In this document: positions 35,657 through 43,804 of the stretch, piece by piece
How the letters are laid out: each line of letters begins with the position of its first letter
Position numbering within the stretch: the stretch's first letter is position 1
Assembly: GCA_039683515.1 (NCBI GenBank)
Contig: JBDKRG010000047.1
Coordinates: 1 to 64,000, forward strand
Reading direction: 5' to 3'
Origin: JAJFUE01 sp039683515
Lineage (GTDB): Bacteria; Sumerlaeota; Sumerlaeia; MVZB01
Length of the DNA stretch: 64,000 bases
Made by a program: the position numbers and the translations under genes
The notes under the pieces: model-generated
The model's input: only the letters and a program-made list of their open reading frames with translations
Databases searched by the model: none
What the model was told of the DNA's origin: nothing

Positions 35657-35700
35657 CGATTACGATTACGATTACGACGCACGACTCACGACGCACGAAC
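35657..35700. repeat. CGATTACGATTACGA and ACGACGCACGA word repeat
   Basis: Tandem CGATTA words followed by CGACGCA/CGACTCA words. Related words are found at 12172-12203 and, in opposite orientation, at 47121-47187. Confidence 0.75.
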
Positions 35701-35751
35701 TAGGCAAAACCCTGATTTTATGTTCGATACATTATATGCCGATATTTCCCC

Positions 35752-35784
35752 TTGACAGGAGGTGGGGAAATGTGGAGATTTGGG
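35752..35784 (+). promoter_or_regulatory. Degenerate MraZ box with -35-like TTGACA upstream of mraZ
   Basis: TTGACA at 35752-35757 is followed by TGGG at 35763 and 35781, with GTGG at 35772 in between. Outer and middle copies are spaced 9 bases apart, as in the TGGG-N5 triple repeat bound by MraZ in Escherichia coli. The middle repeat is imperfect and the -10 is poor, so autoregulation is likely but unproven. Confidence 0.45.
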
Positions 35785-35879
35785 GGCCATGCGGCAAAGT
35801 CCGTGTGGAATTGATCGAAAACAGGGAATTTTGTAGGCGATTTGGGTGGCCGGCGACTGACGACCGGCTGGGGGCGGCG

Positions 35880-36392
35880 ATGGATCAGGTTTTCCTTGGC
35901 AACGAGCAGATGACGGTCGACCAGAAGGGCCGGGTGGGCATACCGGCGCGCTTCGTGGCCGTCCTGCGCGCCCTTGACCCCGCCGATGCCGACAAAGTAG
36001 GCGTGATGATCACCCCGGACCGTTCGATCAAGATCATGCCGGCCACCTTTTTTCGGGCCGAGCTGGAGCGCTGGAGCCGGCTGGACGACCGCGACAGCCA
36101 GGAGCGGATGATCCTGAACCTGGCGACCTCGCTGGCCGAGCTCGTCGTCCTCGACAAGCAGAACCGGATCAAGCTCAACCCGATGATGATGGAGATGGCC
36201 GGCATCGACCGGCAGGTCGTCATCGTCGGCAACATCAAGTTCATGCAGATCTTCGACGAGCCGACGTGGCGCGAGATGTTCAAGAAGAATCTGACGGCCT
36301 GGGGCGAGGCGTCCACCAGTGTGGCGCGCCGCGCTGAAGCCCCCGCGCCGATCCAATACGTCATCAACGCCCCCGGGGCTCCGAAGCCCTGA
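35880..36392 (+). CDS. mraZ: Transcriptional regulator MraZ
   Basis: A 170-residue protein with two AbrB-like MraZ domains (VFLGNEQMTVDQKGRVGIPARF near the N-terminus, VVLDKQNRIKLNPMMMEMAGI in the second). MraZ forms a ring that binds repeats upstream of its own gene and represses the division and cell wall operon. The start at 35880 begins the first domain; the open frame back to 35736 spans the control region and is unlikely to be translated. A C-terminal tail of about 30 residues extends past the usual end (family about 145). It shares one base with rsmH. Confidence 0.92.
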   Translation: MDQVFLGNEQMTVDQKGRVGIPARFVAVLRALDPADADKVGVMITPDRSIKIMPATFFRAELERWSRLDDRDSQERMILNLATSLAELVVLDKQNRIKLNPMMMEMAGIDRQVVIVGNIKFMQIFDEPTWREMFKKNLTAWGEASTSVARRAEAPAPIQYVINAPGAPKP

Positions 36393-37366
36393 TGGCCATG
36401 GAACGAGCGCCGGAATTGCACGAGCCGGTGCTGCTCAAGGAGGTGCTGGAAGTTTTAGCCCCGAAGCCCGGCGACGTCATCGTCGATGGCACGCTTGGCC
36501 ACGGGGGACATAGTCTGGCGATTCTGCGCCAGTTGGGGAAAGAGGGGCTGCTGGTCGGGGCCGATTGGGACCCGCAGATGCTCGAGGCGGCTCGAAAGCG
36601 GATCGAAGCCGCCCACGTTCAAGCCCGTTACCGCCTGTTGCTGACCGACCATGCTCACCTGCTGCCCGTTCTTGCTGAGGTTCTTGCAGAAGCTGGAGTT
36701 CAACCCGCCGCACCCGACGGCATGTTGTTCGACCTCGGCCCCTCCAACCCCCAAATCCTGGACCCGGCTCGCGGCCTGAGCTGGGAGAGCGACGAGGCGC
36801 TCGACATGCGCCTCTCGCCGCAGAACCCCGGCCCCAGCGCGGCCGACATCGTTAACGAGTGGCCCGAGGCGGATCTGGCGCGAATGATCCGCGACCACTC
36901 CGACGAGCACTGGGCCAAGCGGATCGCCTCCTTCATCGCCCAAGAGCGCAAGAAGGGCCCGATCCGGACCGGACGCCAGCTCGGCGACGTCGTCAAGGCG
37001 GCGATCCCGCGCAAGGCCTGGCCGCCCAAGATCCACCCGGCCACGCGGGTTTTCCTGGCCCTGCGGATCGAGGTCAACGGCGAGCTCGAGCGGCTCGAGC
37101 GGATCCTTCCCGAGGCCTTCGAGCTCCTGAAACCGGGCGGTCGGCTGCTGGTCATCACGTTTCATTCGGGCGAGGATCGCCGCGTCAAGGAGTTCATGAA
37201 GAAGATGGCGACCGCGCCGAGGCCGCCGTGGCCCCTGCCCGAATCCGGCGAGCCGGCCCGGGCCCGGCTCCTGACGCCCAAGCCGATCACGGCCGGCGAG
37301 GAAGAGCTCCAGCGCAACCCGCGCAGCCGGTCGGCCAAGCTGAGAGCGATCCTGAAACAGTCCTGA
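36392..37366 (+). CDS. rsmH: 16S rRNA m4C1402 methyltransferase RsmH
   Basis: A 324-residue SAM-dependent enzyme that methylates N4 of C1402 in the 16S decoding centre. It has HEPVLLKEVLEVL at the N-terminus, motif I VDGTLGHGGHSLAIL, LLFDLGPSNPQILDPARGLSWES (a variant of the usual DLGVSS region), the substrate domain, and the C-terminal VITFHSGEDRRVK. The start overlaps mraZ by one base. The last codons (QS, stop) lie in a GTCCTGA word repeat. Confidence 0.95.
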   Translation: MAMERAPELHEPVLLKEVLEVLAPKPGDVIVDGTLGHGGHSLAILRQLGKEGLLVGADWDPQMLEAARKRIEAAHVQARYRLLLTDHAHLLPVLAEVLAEAGVQPAAPDGMLFDLGPSNPQILDPARGLSWESDEALDMRLSPQNPGPSAADIVNEWPEADLARMIRDHSDEHWAKRIASFIAQERKKGPIRTGRQLGDVVKAAIPRKAWPPKIHPATRVFLALRIEVNGELERLERILPEAFELLKPGGRLLVITFHSGEDRRVKEFMKKMATAPRPPWPLPESGEPARARLLTPKPITAGEEELQRNPRSRSAKLRAILKQS

Positions 37367-37395
37367 GTCCTGAGTCCTGAGTCCCGTGACCTGAG
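37358..37395. repeat. GTCCTGA word repeat at the end of rsmH
   Basis: Tandem GTCCTGA words begin within the last two codons of rsmH and include its stop. Confidence 0.7.
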
Positions 37396-37437
37396 ATCGA
37401 GTTGGCGACGCACGAGCGCGAAAAGACGGAGTAGAAG

Positions 37438-37902
37438 ATGGCCAGACGAATCCATTGCCCGGAAGTTGGACCCGCGCCGCGGGCGCTGACGCCGGCCATG
37501 GTCGTCCGGATGCTCAGCCTGCTGGCCGTCATCCTGGGGCTGGCGCTCGGCCACCTGCACCTGCGTTTCAGCCTCAACGAGCTGCGCGCCCAGACCATCA
37601 GCCAGCAGGCCCGCGAGGAGCGGCTGCTCAACGAGGTCCGGGTCCTGCAGGCCAAGACCGAGGCACTCAAGCACCGCGACCGGCTCCTGGCCTACGCCAC
37701 CGGCGAGCTCGGGATGGTCCAGAACAACCCCGGCGAGCGCAACATCCTGCGCCTGGACTCGGCGGTGACGACCCGTTACGCCATGGCCCGCGCCACCAGC
37801 AACCAGCCCGCCGGCGAGGCCGGCGAAGCCGACAGGATTTGGATCGAGGCGCTGGGCCAGAAGCTCGGCCTGGTCTCCGAGGCCCACGCCCGGCAGGACT
37901 GA
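37438..37902 (+). CDS. ftsL: FtsL-like division protein
   Basis: A 154-residue protein with a basic cytoplasmic start, one membrane helix (about 24-42, LLAVILGLALGHL) and a leucine-rich coiled coil (about 48-85, LRAQTISQQAREERLLNEVRVLQAKTEALKHRD). The short FtsL family bridges the FtsQB complex and the septal synthase. Identification rests on topology and position between rsmH and ftsI, since FtsL sequence is poorly conserved. A GGAG site precedes the start by six bases. Its tail is longer than usual (family about 100-120) and its end lies in the same word repeat that ends rsmH. Confidence 0.8.
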   Translation: MARRIHCPEVGPAPRALTPAMVVRMLSLLAVILGLALGHLHLRFSLNELRAQTISQQAREERLLNEVRVLQAKTEALKHRDRLLAYATGELGMVQNNPGERNILRLDSAVTTRYAMARATSNQPAGEAGEADRIWIEALGQKLGLVSEAHARQD

Positions 37903-37947
37903 GTCCTGGGTCCTGAGTCCTGGGTCCTGAGTCCTGGGTCCTGAGTT
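37898..37947. repeat. GTCCTGAGTCCTGGG word repeat at the end of ftsL
   Basis: About six tandem GTCCTGA/GTCCTGG words starting at the ftsL stop codon. Confidence 0.75.
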
Positions 37948-38565
37948 TTTGAAGATTACCTGAAGGAGGTAAACAGTTTCGCTCCACGGTTTGGCACGCG
38001 CGCCCGCACCCGTAACCCCGTAGCCACTGTTTTCGCTGCTACCGCTGTTCTACTCCGAGACGCGCACAGGTGCTGACCAGGACGACCCACACCGCAGCCC
38101 GAGTTCCCGCTGATCACCGTTCCCGCTCCCGCTGCCCGCAGACCGCACACAACTTTGGGGCCGTCCGTTCCATCGACTGTCGCAAGCTCGCGGGTTTCAT
38201 TGAAACCCGGCCGCCTGCCAAGCTCGATCCCCTGCCGAACCCTTTACCGCTGCTCATCACGCGCTGGTCAACTGTGGAGCCGCCAGGCAAGCTGTCCCGA
38301 ACGCAATCCGCCCGCCCCGGTGACGGGACGGGCGGCCTGAGACAGCACTGGGGGCCGGACCGCAACCGAGAATGCCTTCTTCTCGCGGCCCGCCCCCTGC
38401 CTGGTGAATCAATTTAAAGATTAATATTTGGGAATATACAATTTAAAAGTGAGATACATCCAGTATTCGTGATGCCCAAGTCCGTAATTCCGTTTTAATT
38501 TTTGGTCCTCCCTTTTACCTTGAAACCAGTCCGCCCGGCGCCCGCGCGCGGGGGTAACCTCTATT
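37948..38565 (+). other. Gene-free, structured stretch inside the division cluster
   Basis: No convincing ORF fits this 620-base gap. It begins with a perfect anti-Shine-Dalgarno match (AAGGAGGT at 37963-37970) with no start codon in reach. It also holds a perfect hairpin at 38191-38209 (CGGGTTTCA / TGAAACCCG, one-base loop). Another hairpin follows at 38308-38335, and GGGGGC / GCCCCC pairs lie near 38350-38400. The final 130 bases before ftsI are AT-rich. I compared it by eye with RNase P, tmRNA, SRP and 6S RNA signatures and saw none. A noncoding RNA or long leader is possible. Confidence 0.4.
38308..38335 (+). repeat. 12-base stem hairpin with GTGA loop
   Basis: CCGCCCGCCCCG and CGGGACGGGCGG pair with one mismatch around GTGA, a GNRA-type tetraloop. 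No U-run follows, so it is unlikely to be a simple terminator. Confidence 0.6.
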
Positions 38566-40638
38566 ATGTTCCAGAAAACCTACCGCCTCCGGCTGATCCT
38601 GCTGGCCACGCTGAGCCTGGGCGTCTACGGCGCCATCGAGGCCCGGCTCTTCCACTTGCAGGTGCGCCACAACCAGGACTACGTCGCCGCCGCCAGCGAC
38701 CAGCAGAACCGCGTGATCGTCCTCAAGCCCTCGCGCGGCGACATCCTGGACTGCAACGGCACGCCGCTGGCCAAGAGCTCGTTCCGCAACACGATCGTCC
38801 TCGACACGCGCCAGCTGGACAAGCCGTCCAAGGACCTGATCAAGGACCTGGCCAAGGCGCTGCGCCGCTCCGAGGACCGCGTCCGCGAATACTGGAAGAA
38901 GCCCGGTTACAAATACGTCTACCGCATGGCCGAGGACGAGGTCAGCACCGGCGTCCAGATGGTCGCCGAGCGCCACCAGCTCCCGCCGGGACTCGTCGTG
39001 TTCGAGCGCGAAAGCAAGCGCATCTACCCCTACGACCGGCTCGCCTGCCACATCATCGGCTTCACCAAGCCCGACGAGGGGGGCGACAACATCGGCCAGG
39101 CAGGCATCGAGGAGCTCTACGACCGCGAGCTGAAGGGGGCGTGGAGCAAGCTGACCGTCCCGGCCTACTCCTACGGCAAGCCGCTGGCGCCGATCGACCG
39201 GGCCGCGATCGACGCCACCTACGGCAACACGCTCGTCCTGACGCTCAACTCCGAGATCCAGATGTTCGCCGAGAACGTGCTGCGCCGGCAGGTCAACGCC
39301 ATGGGCGCGCGCGGCGGCACGGTGATCGTCATCGACGTGCCGACCGGCGGCATCCTGGCCATGGCCAACTGCCCCGACTTCGACCTCAACGACTTCGGCC
39401 GCTACGCCACCGAGGCCCCCGAGACGCTGCGCAACCGCGCCCTGACCGACCCCTACGAAATCGGCTCGGTCATGAAGATCTTCACCACCTCGATCCTGCT
39501 CGACCAGGGGCTCCTCTCGGTCAACGAGACGGTCAACGGCATGGGGGGCTCGGTCCAGATCCACGGGCGCGTCATCAAGGACGTCCACCCGCTCGGCGCC
39601 GTCCCGTTCCCGAAGGCGTTCGCCGAGTCGAGCAACGTCGTCATGGCCCTGCTGAGTGAGCGGATCGAGCCGTCGCTCTACTACAAATCGCTTTTCCGTC
39701 TCGGCGCCGGCCGCGACACGGGGATCGACCTGCCGGGCGAAGGCCACGGCAAGCTGCGCGACGTCGACATCTGGACGGCGCAGTCGCGCGCCTCGCTGGC
39801 GATCGGTTACGAAACCTCGCTGACCCCGATGCAGGTGGCGAGCGCCCTTCAGTCGATCGGCAACGACGGCAAGCGCCTGCGCCCGCACCTCGTCAAGGAG
39901 ATCCGCACCCAGCGCGGCGACGTCGTCAAGCGGATCGAGCCCGAGCTGATCGACCGGACCATCAGCCCGGCCGTCGCGGCCACCGTGCGCGAGTTGATGC
40001 AGGGGGTCGTCGAAGGCGAAGAGGGCACCGGCTTCCTTTACGCGCGCATCCCCGGCTACAGCGTCGGCGGCAAGACCGGCACCGCGGTCAAGCAACTCGA
40101 GCGCGACGGCCGCAAGCAGTATCTGGCCGGTTTCGCCGGCCTCGTCCCGCTCTCGAAGCCGCGGATCGCCATCTACGTCTGCATCGACGAGCCGCAGAAC
40201 GCCAAATACGGCGGCCAGGTCTCGGGCCCGGTCTTCAAGGAAGTGGCGATGAACGCCCTGCACCTGCTCCAGATCCCGCCCGACCGCCCCGAGGAAAAGG
40301 CGCTGGCCGACGCCGCCGCGCTGGCCGCGCTCCCGGCCATCCCGACCGCGCAACCGACGCCCGACCCGATGCCGTACCTGCCGTACATGGACGAGTATGT
40401 GGGAGCCGACACCGGCCCGAAGATGCCAAACCTCGAGGGCCTCACGATTGTCGATGTTCTGGAGAGGCTTGCAAAACTCGGGATTCACGCTAAAATACGG
40501 GGGTCGGGAGTGGCCGTCAGCCAGGAGCCTCCGGCCGGCGCCCCAGTCCCTCAATCGGGCGAGGCGCTCGTGGTTTTCGCCCACCCGAGTGAAGCCGCCC
40601 GCACGCGCCAGGCGCAAGTCGTTGTCGCCGCGCATTGA
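38566..40638 (+). CDS. ftsI: Septal peptidoglycan transpeptidase (FtsI/PBP3-like) with PASTA domain
   Basis: A 690-residue class B penicillin-binding protein. Membrane anchor at about 8-26, then the dimerisation module (SRGDILDCNGTPLA), and the transpeptidase domain with catalytic S301 in GSVMK (S-x2-K, K304), S355-S-N357 and K503-T-G. A single PASTA domain occupies about 610-675 (MPNLEGLTIVDVLERLAKLGI ... VSQEPPAGAPV), preceded by a proline/alanine linker. PASTA-tailed FtsI is best known in Gram-positives and a few other phyla. It cross-links septal peptidoglycan. It lies after a 663-base gap in the cluster, so it may have its own promoter. Confidence 0.93.
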   Translation: MFQKTYRLRLILLATLSLGVYGAIEARLFHLQVRHNQDYVAAASDQQNRVIVLKPSRGDILDCNGTPLAKSSFRNTIVLDTRQLDKPSKDLIKDLAKALRRSEDRVREYWKKPGYKYVYRMAEDEVSTGVQMVAERHQLPPGLVVFERESKRIYPYDRLACHIIGFTKPDEGGDNIGQAGIEELYDRELKGAWSKLTVPAYSYGKPLAPIDRAAIDATYGNTLVLTLNSEIQMFAENVLRRQVNAMGARGGTVIVIDVPTGGILAMANCPDFDLNDFGRYATEAPETLRNRALTDPYEIGSVMKIFTTSILLDQGLLSVNETVNGMGGSVQIHGRVIKDVHPLGAVPFPKAFAESSNVVMALLSERIEPSLYYKSLFRLGAGRDTGIDLPGEGHGKLRDVDIWTAQSRASLAIGYETSLTPMQVASALQSIGNDGKRLRPHLVKEIRTQRGDVVKRIEPELIDRTISPAVAATVRELMQGVVEGEEGTGFLYARIPGYSVGGKTGTAVKQLERDGRKQYLAGFAGLVPLSKPRIAIYVCIDEPQNAKYGGQVSGPVFKEVAMNALHLLQIPPDRPEEKALADAAALAALPAIPTAQPTPDPMPYLPYMDEYVGADTGPKMPNLEGLTIVDVLERLAKLGIHAKIRGSGVAVSQEPPAGAPVPQSGEALVVFAHPSEAARTRQAQVVVAAH

Positions 40639-40653
40639 GGACCGATAGATAAC

Positions 40654-42147
40654 ATGCCCATTCCCCTGAAAGCTTTGCTGGCCGAAGCCAATCTGCGGGC
40701 CGGCTCGCCCGTTCCCCCTGATCTGCAAATCACCTCGGTGACCGAGGATTCGCGCCGCTGCGGCCCGGGCGTCCTGTTCGTGGCGATCGAGGGCAACGCC
40801 GCCGACGGCAACCAGTTCCTGGCCGACGCCGCCGGCCGCGGCGCGGCCGCCGCGCTCGTCGGCCACCGCGACGGCGTCCCCACCCCGCTGCCGTGCATCC
40901 AGGTCGACAACCCGCGCCGCGCCCTCGCGCTCTGCGCGCACAGGCTCGCCGGCGACCCGTCGCGCAAGATGACGGTCGTCGGCATCACCGGCACCAACGG
41001 CAAGACGACCGTCGCCTACATGATGGAGTCGATCTTCAAGGCGGCCGGCATGGAGCCGGGCGTCCTGACGACGGTCAACATGCGCTGGAAGGGCAAGATC
41101 GAGGTCGCCAACCAGACGACGCCGTCGCCGACCGTCATCGCCGACCGCATGGCGCGCATGCAGGCCGACGGCGTCCGCGCCGTGGCGATGGAAGTCAGCT
41201 CGCACGCCCTCGACCAGCACCGCTGCGACGGGATCCGGTTCGCCGCCGGCGCCCTCACGAATTTCACGCAGGACCACCTCGACTACCACAAGGACATGCC
41301 GACCTACAAGAAGGCCAAGGAGCGGTTTTTCACCGAGGTCCTGGCGGCCAACCCCGAGGCGGTCGCCGTCCTGAACATCGACGACGCGGCCGGGCGCGAA
41401 TTCCGCAACTCGAGCCTCAGCCGGCGCAAGATCGGCTACTCGCTCAGCCACGGCACGACCGACCTGAGCGTGCGCAGCCTGCGCTGCCACACCCGCGGCG
41501 GGATGAAGATCACCGCCTCCTGGGAGGGGCGCGAGATCGAGATCGACACGCCGCTGACCGGCCTGTTCAACGCGATCAACTGCCTGACGGCCACGGCGCT
41601 GTCGCTCGCCGTCGGGATCGACATCGACGCGATCCGCGAGGGGCTCGCGCGGATGACCGGGGCGCCGGGCCGCTTCGAGCGCGTCGACGCCGGCCAGCCG
41701 TTCCCGATCATCGTCGATTACGCGCACACCCCCGACTCGCTCGAGCAGCTCCTCCTCAACGCCCGCGGCCTGGCGCGCCGGCGGCTCATCGCCGTCTTCG
41801 GCTGCGGCGGCGACCGCGACCCGCTCAAGCGCCCGCTCATGGGCCAGGCCGCCGCGCGACTGGCCCACCAGATCATCATCACCAACGACAACCCGCGCAC
41901 CGAGCCCCCCGAGTCGATCGCCAAGGCGATCGCCGACGGGGTGAAGCAAAGCATCGGGCCCGACCAGAAATGGGAGATCCTCCTGGACCGCCGCGCCGCG
42001 ATCCGCCGCGCCGTCGCCATGGCGCAGAAAGGCGACGTCGTCGTGCTCGCCGGCAAGGGCCACGAGGACTACCAGATCGTCGGCAAGGAAAAACACCACT
42101 TCGACGACAGGGAAGAAGCGAAAGCAGCTGTGAAGGCGATATCTTGA
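40654..42147 (+). CDS. murE: UDP-MurNAc-tripeptide ligase MurE (meso-DAP adding)
   Basis: A 497-residue Mur ligase that adds the third stem residue. ATP-binding GITGTNGKTT near 109-118, carbamylated-lysine region, ALTNFTQDHLDYH and the C-terminal substrate motif DNPRTEPP. The DNPR sequence is the signature of meso-diaminopimelate-specific enzymes, in contrast to lysine-specific ones, so this organism should have Gram-negative-type stem peptides. It starts 15 bases after ftsI, with GAGGA upstream. Confidence 0.97.
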   Translation: MPIPLKALLAEANLRAGSPVPPDLQITSVTEDSRRCGPGVLFVAIEGNAADGNQFLADAAGRGAAAALVGHRDGVPTPLPCIQVDNPRRALALCAHRLAGDPSRKMTVVGITGTNGKTTVAYMMESIFKAAGMEPGVLTTVNMRWKGKIEVANQTTPSPTVIADRMARMQADGVRAVAMEVSSHALDQHRCDGIRFAAGALTNFTQDHLDYHKDMPTYKKAKERFFTEVLAANPEAVAVLNIDDAAGREFRNSSLSRRKIGYSLSHGTTDLSVRSLRCHTRGGMKITASWEGREIEIDTPLTGLFNAINCLTATALSLAVGIDIDAIREGLARMTGAPGRFERVDAGQPFPIIVDYAHTPDSLEQLLLNARGLARRRLIAVFGCGGDRDPLKRPLMGQAAARLAHQIIITNDNPRTEPPESIAKAIADGVKQSIGPDQKWEILLDRRAAIRRAVAMAQKGDVVVLAGKGHEDYQIVGKEKHHFDDREEAKAAVKAIS

Positions 42148-42300
42148 GAGATGAGCTTTGAGAGATGAAAGATGGGAGAAAGATATTCGACCACTGAACA
42201 CACTGAACACACGGAAAACAGCAAATTTGTTTCCGTGTGTTCCGTGCCTTCCGTGGTTGAGAGATTTTAATCTCATCTCTCATCTCTCAGATCTCATCTC
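42146..42300. repeat. Composite nested repeat: GAGATGA-word outer arms, CCACGGA-type inner arms
   Basis: Outer words GAGAGATGAG (42146-42180) face complementary CTCATCTCTC words (42262-42300). Inner CCACTGAACACAC / GTGTTCCGTG arms are at 42187-42217 and 42230-42260. Two word families are thus stacked in one palindrome. It fills almost all the gap between murE and murF. Confidence 0.9.
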
Positions 42301-42316
42301 AAAAATGTAAATCCAC

Positions 42317-43741
42317 ATGGTCTATCATTTCACCCCCCTCCCCCAATGGTCGCTCGCCGACGCCGCGGCCGTCATGGGCGCCGACGCCGAGCCGGGCTGG
42401 GCCGAACGGCGCTTCGGCGCGGTGTCGATGGACTCGCGCACGATCGCGCCGGGGCAGTTCTTCCTTGCGCTGCGCGGCGAAAAACTCGACGGCCACCGCT
42501 TCGCCGCGCAGGCGGTCGGCCGCGGCGCCTCGGGCCTGATCGTCGACCGGCAGTTCGAGCCCGGCGACTGGGATCTCGACGGCGTCCCGGTGATCGTCGT
42601 CGACGACACGACGCGCGCGCTCGGCGACCTGGCCGCCGAAGTCCGCCGCCGCTGGGCCGGGCCGCTCCTGGCGATCTCCGGCAGCGCCGGCAAGACCACC
42701 ACGCGCCGCCTCGTCGCGACCGCGCTTTCGCGCCACATGAAGACCCTCGAGCCGATCAAGAATTACAACAACCTGATCGGCATGCCGCTGACGCTCCTCG
42801 AGCTGGCCGACCACCGGGCGGCCGTCATGGAGCTCGGCATGAACCAGCCCGGCGAGCTGCGCCGGCTCTCCGAGATCGCGCACCCCTCGGCCGCCGTCCT
42901 GACCAACATCGGCACGGCCCACATCGGCATGTTCGGCTCGCAGGCGGCGCTGTCGGCGGCCAAGCTCGACCTGTTCCGCGGCTGCGCGCCGGGCACTCCC
43001 CTGGCCGTCAACCGCACGTGCCCCAACACCAACGGCGGCATCGGCGAGTTCATCGGCAGGCACCCGGTCATCGGCTTCAGCTGCGACGACGCGGGCCTGG
43101 CCGACGCGGTCATCCGCATCGAGAACGGCGAGCTGGCCGAGGACGGCGGCACGCGCTTCGACCTCGTGCTCCCCGCTCAAACCCTGCGCGGCCTGGAGCT
43201 GCGCCTCTTCGGCGCCTACCTGATCGAGAACGTCGCCGCGGCCGCCGCGTTGCTGCACGCCGGCGGGTTCGATCCGGCGTGGGTGGCCGACATCCTCCCC
43301 GAGTTCAAGTCCGAGCCGCTGCGCGGACAAATCGAACATGTCGGCGGCATGACGCTCATCCTGGATTGCTACAACGCCTCGCCGGCCGGGATGGTCGGCG
43401 CGCTGGGGACGCTGATCGAGATGCCGGTGCGCGGCCGGCGCGTGCTCGTCCTGGCCGACATGCTCGAGCTCGGCGAGCGCAGCGCCGAGTTCCACAAGGC
43501 GCTCATGGCGCTGATCGCCCAGATGCCCGGCGCGGTCCTGTTCGGCCTCGGCCCGCGGATGAGCGCGCTGGCCGAAGAGCTCAAGGGCCTGGGCCGGCCC
43601 GCGCGCGGGTTCGACGACCGCGACGAGATGGCCGAGGCGCTGGCCGCCGAGCTGCGCCCGGGCGACGCCGTCCTGTTCAAGGGCGCGCACGCGTTCGGCC
43701 TCGAGCGCGCCGCCGAGAAAATTCTGGGAACCTGTTCGTAG
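42317..43741 (+). CDS. murF: UDP-MurNAc-pentapeptide ligase MurF
   Basis: A 474-residue Mur ligase that adds D-Ala-D-Ala to the tripeptide precursor. N-terminal domain with VSMDSRTIAPGQFFLALRGEKLDGHRF, P-loop ISGSAGKTTTRRL (alanine replaces the more usual asparagine), TNIGTAHIGMFGS, central LRGQIEH and C-terminal YNASPAGM. The start ATG at 42317 lacks a Shine-Dalgarno site; the composite repeat ends 16 bases upstream, so initiation may depend on local structure or reinitiation. Confidence 0.95.
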   Translation: MVYHFTPLPQWSLADAAAVMGADAEPGWAERRFGAVSMDSRTIAPGQFFLALRGEKLDGHRFAAQAVGRGASGLIVDRQFEPGDWDLDGVPVIVVDDTTRALGDLAAEVRRRWAGPLLAISGSAGKTTTRRLVATALSRHMKTLEPIKNYNNLIGMPLTLLELADHRAAVMELGMNQPGELRRLSEIAHPSAAVLTNIGTAHIGMFGSQAALSAAKLDLFRGCAPGTPLAVNRTCPNTNGGIGEFIGRHPVIGFSCDDAGLADAVIRIENGELAEDGGTRFDLVLPAQTLRGLELRLFGAYLIENVAAAAALLHAGGFDPAWVADILPEFKSEPLRGQIEHVGGMTLILDCYNASPAGMVGALGTLIEMPVRGRRVLVLADMLELGERSAEFHKALMALIAQMPGAVLFGLGPRMSALAEELKGLGRPARGFDDRDEMAEALAAELRPGDAVLFKGAHAFGLERAAEKILGTCS

Positions 43742-43804
43742 TCCCGCCTTGAGGCGGAATCACCCGTGAGAAACAGCGGTTGCAGCGAAGGGACATAGAG
43801 GGCG

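Noticed and set aside
35736..35879. N-terminal extension of MraZ by 48 residues
   Set aside because: The extension covers TTGACA and the TGGG repeats, and the MraZ fold begins at the ATG at 35880.
38070..38417. A 115-codon plus-strand frame in the ftsL-ftsI gap
   Set aside because: No ribosome site, irregular composition, no recognisable domain and overlap with stable hairpins. It is more likely noncoding.
37948..38565. RNase P RNA, tmRNA, SRP RNA or 6S RNA in the ftsL-ftsI gap
   Set aside because: By eye, none of the conserved core strings of these RNAs is present on either strand; only generic hairpins remain.
38515..42276. A 1253-codon open frame on the minus strand opposite ftsI and murE
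   Set aside because: It is the antisense shadow of two clear genes; high third-position GC keeps opposite frames open. The translation is low-complexity (D, R, V, G, A runs) with no family motifs.
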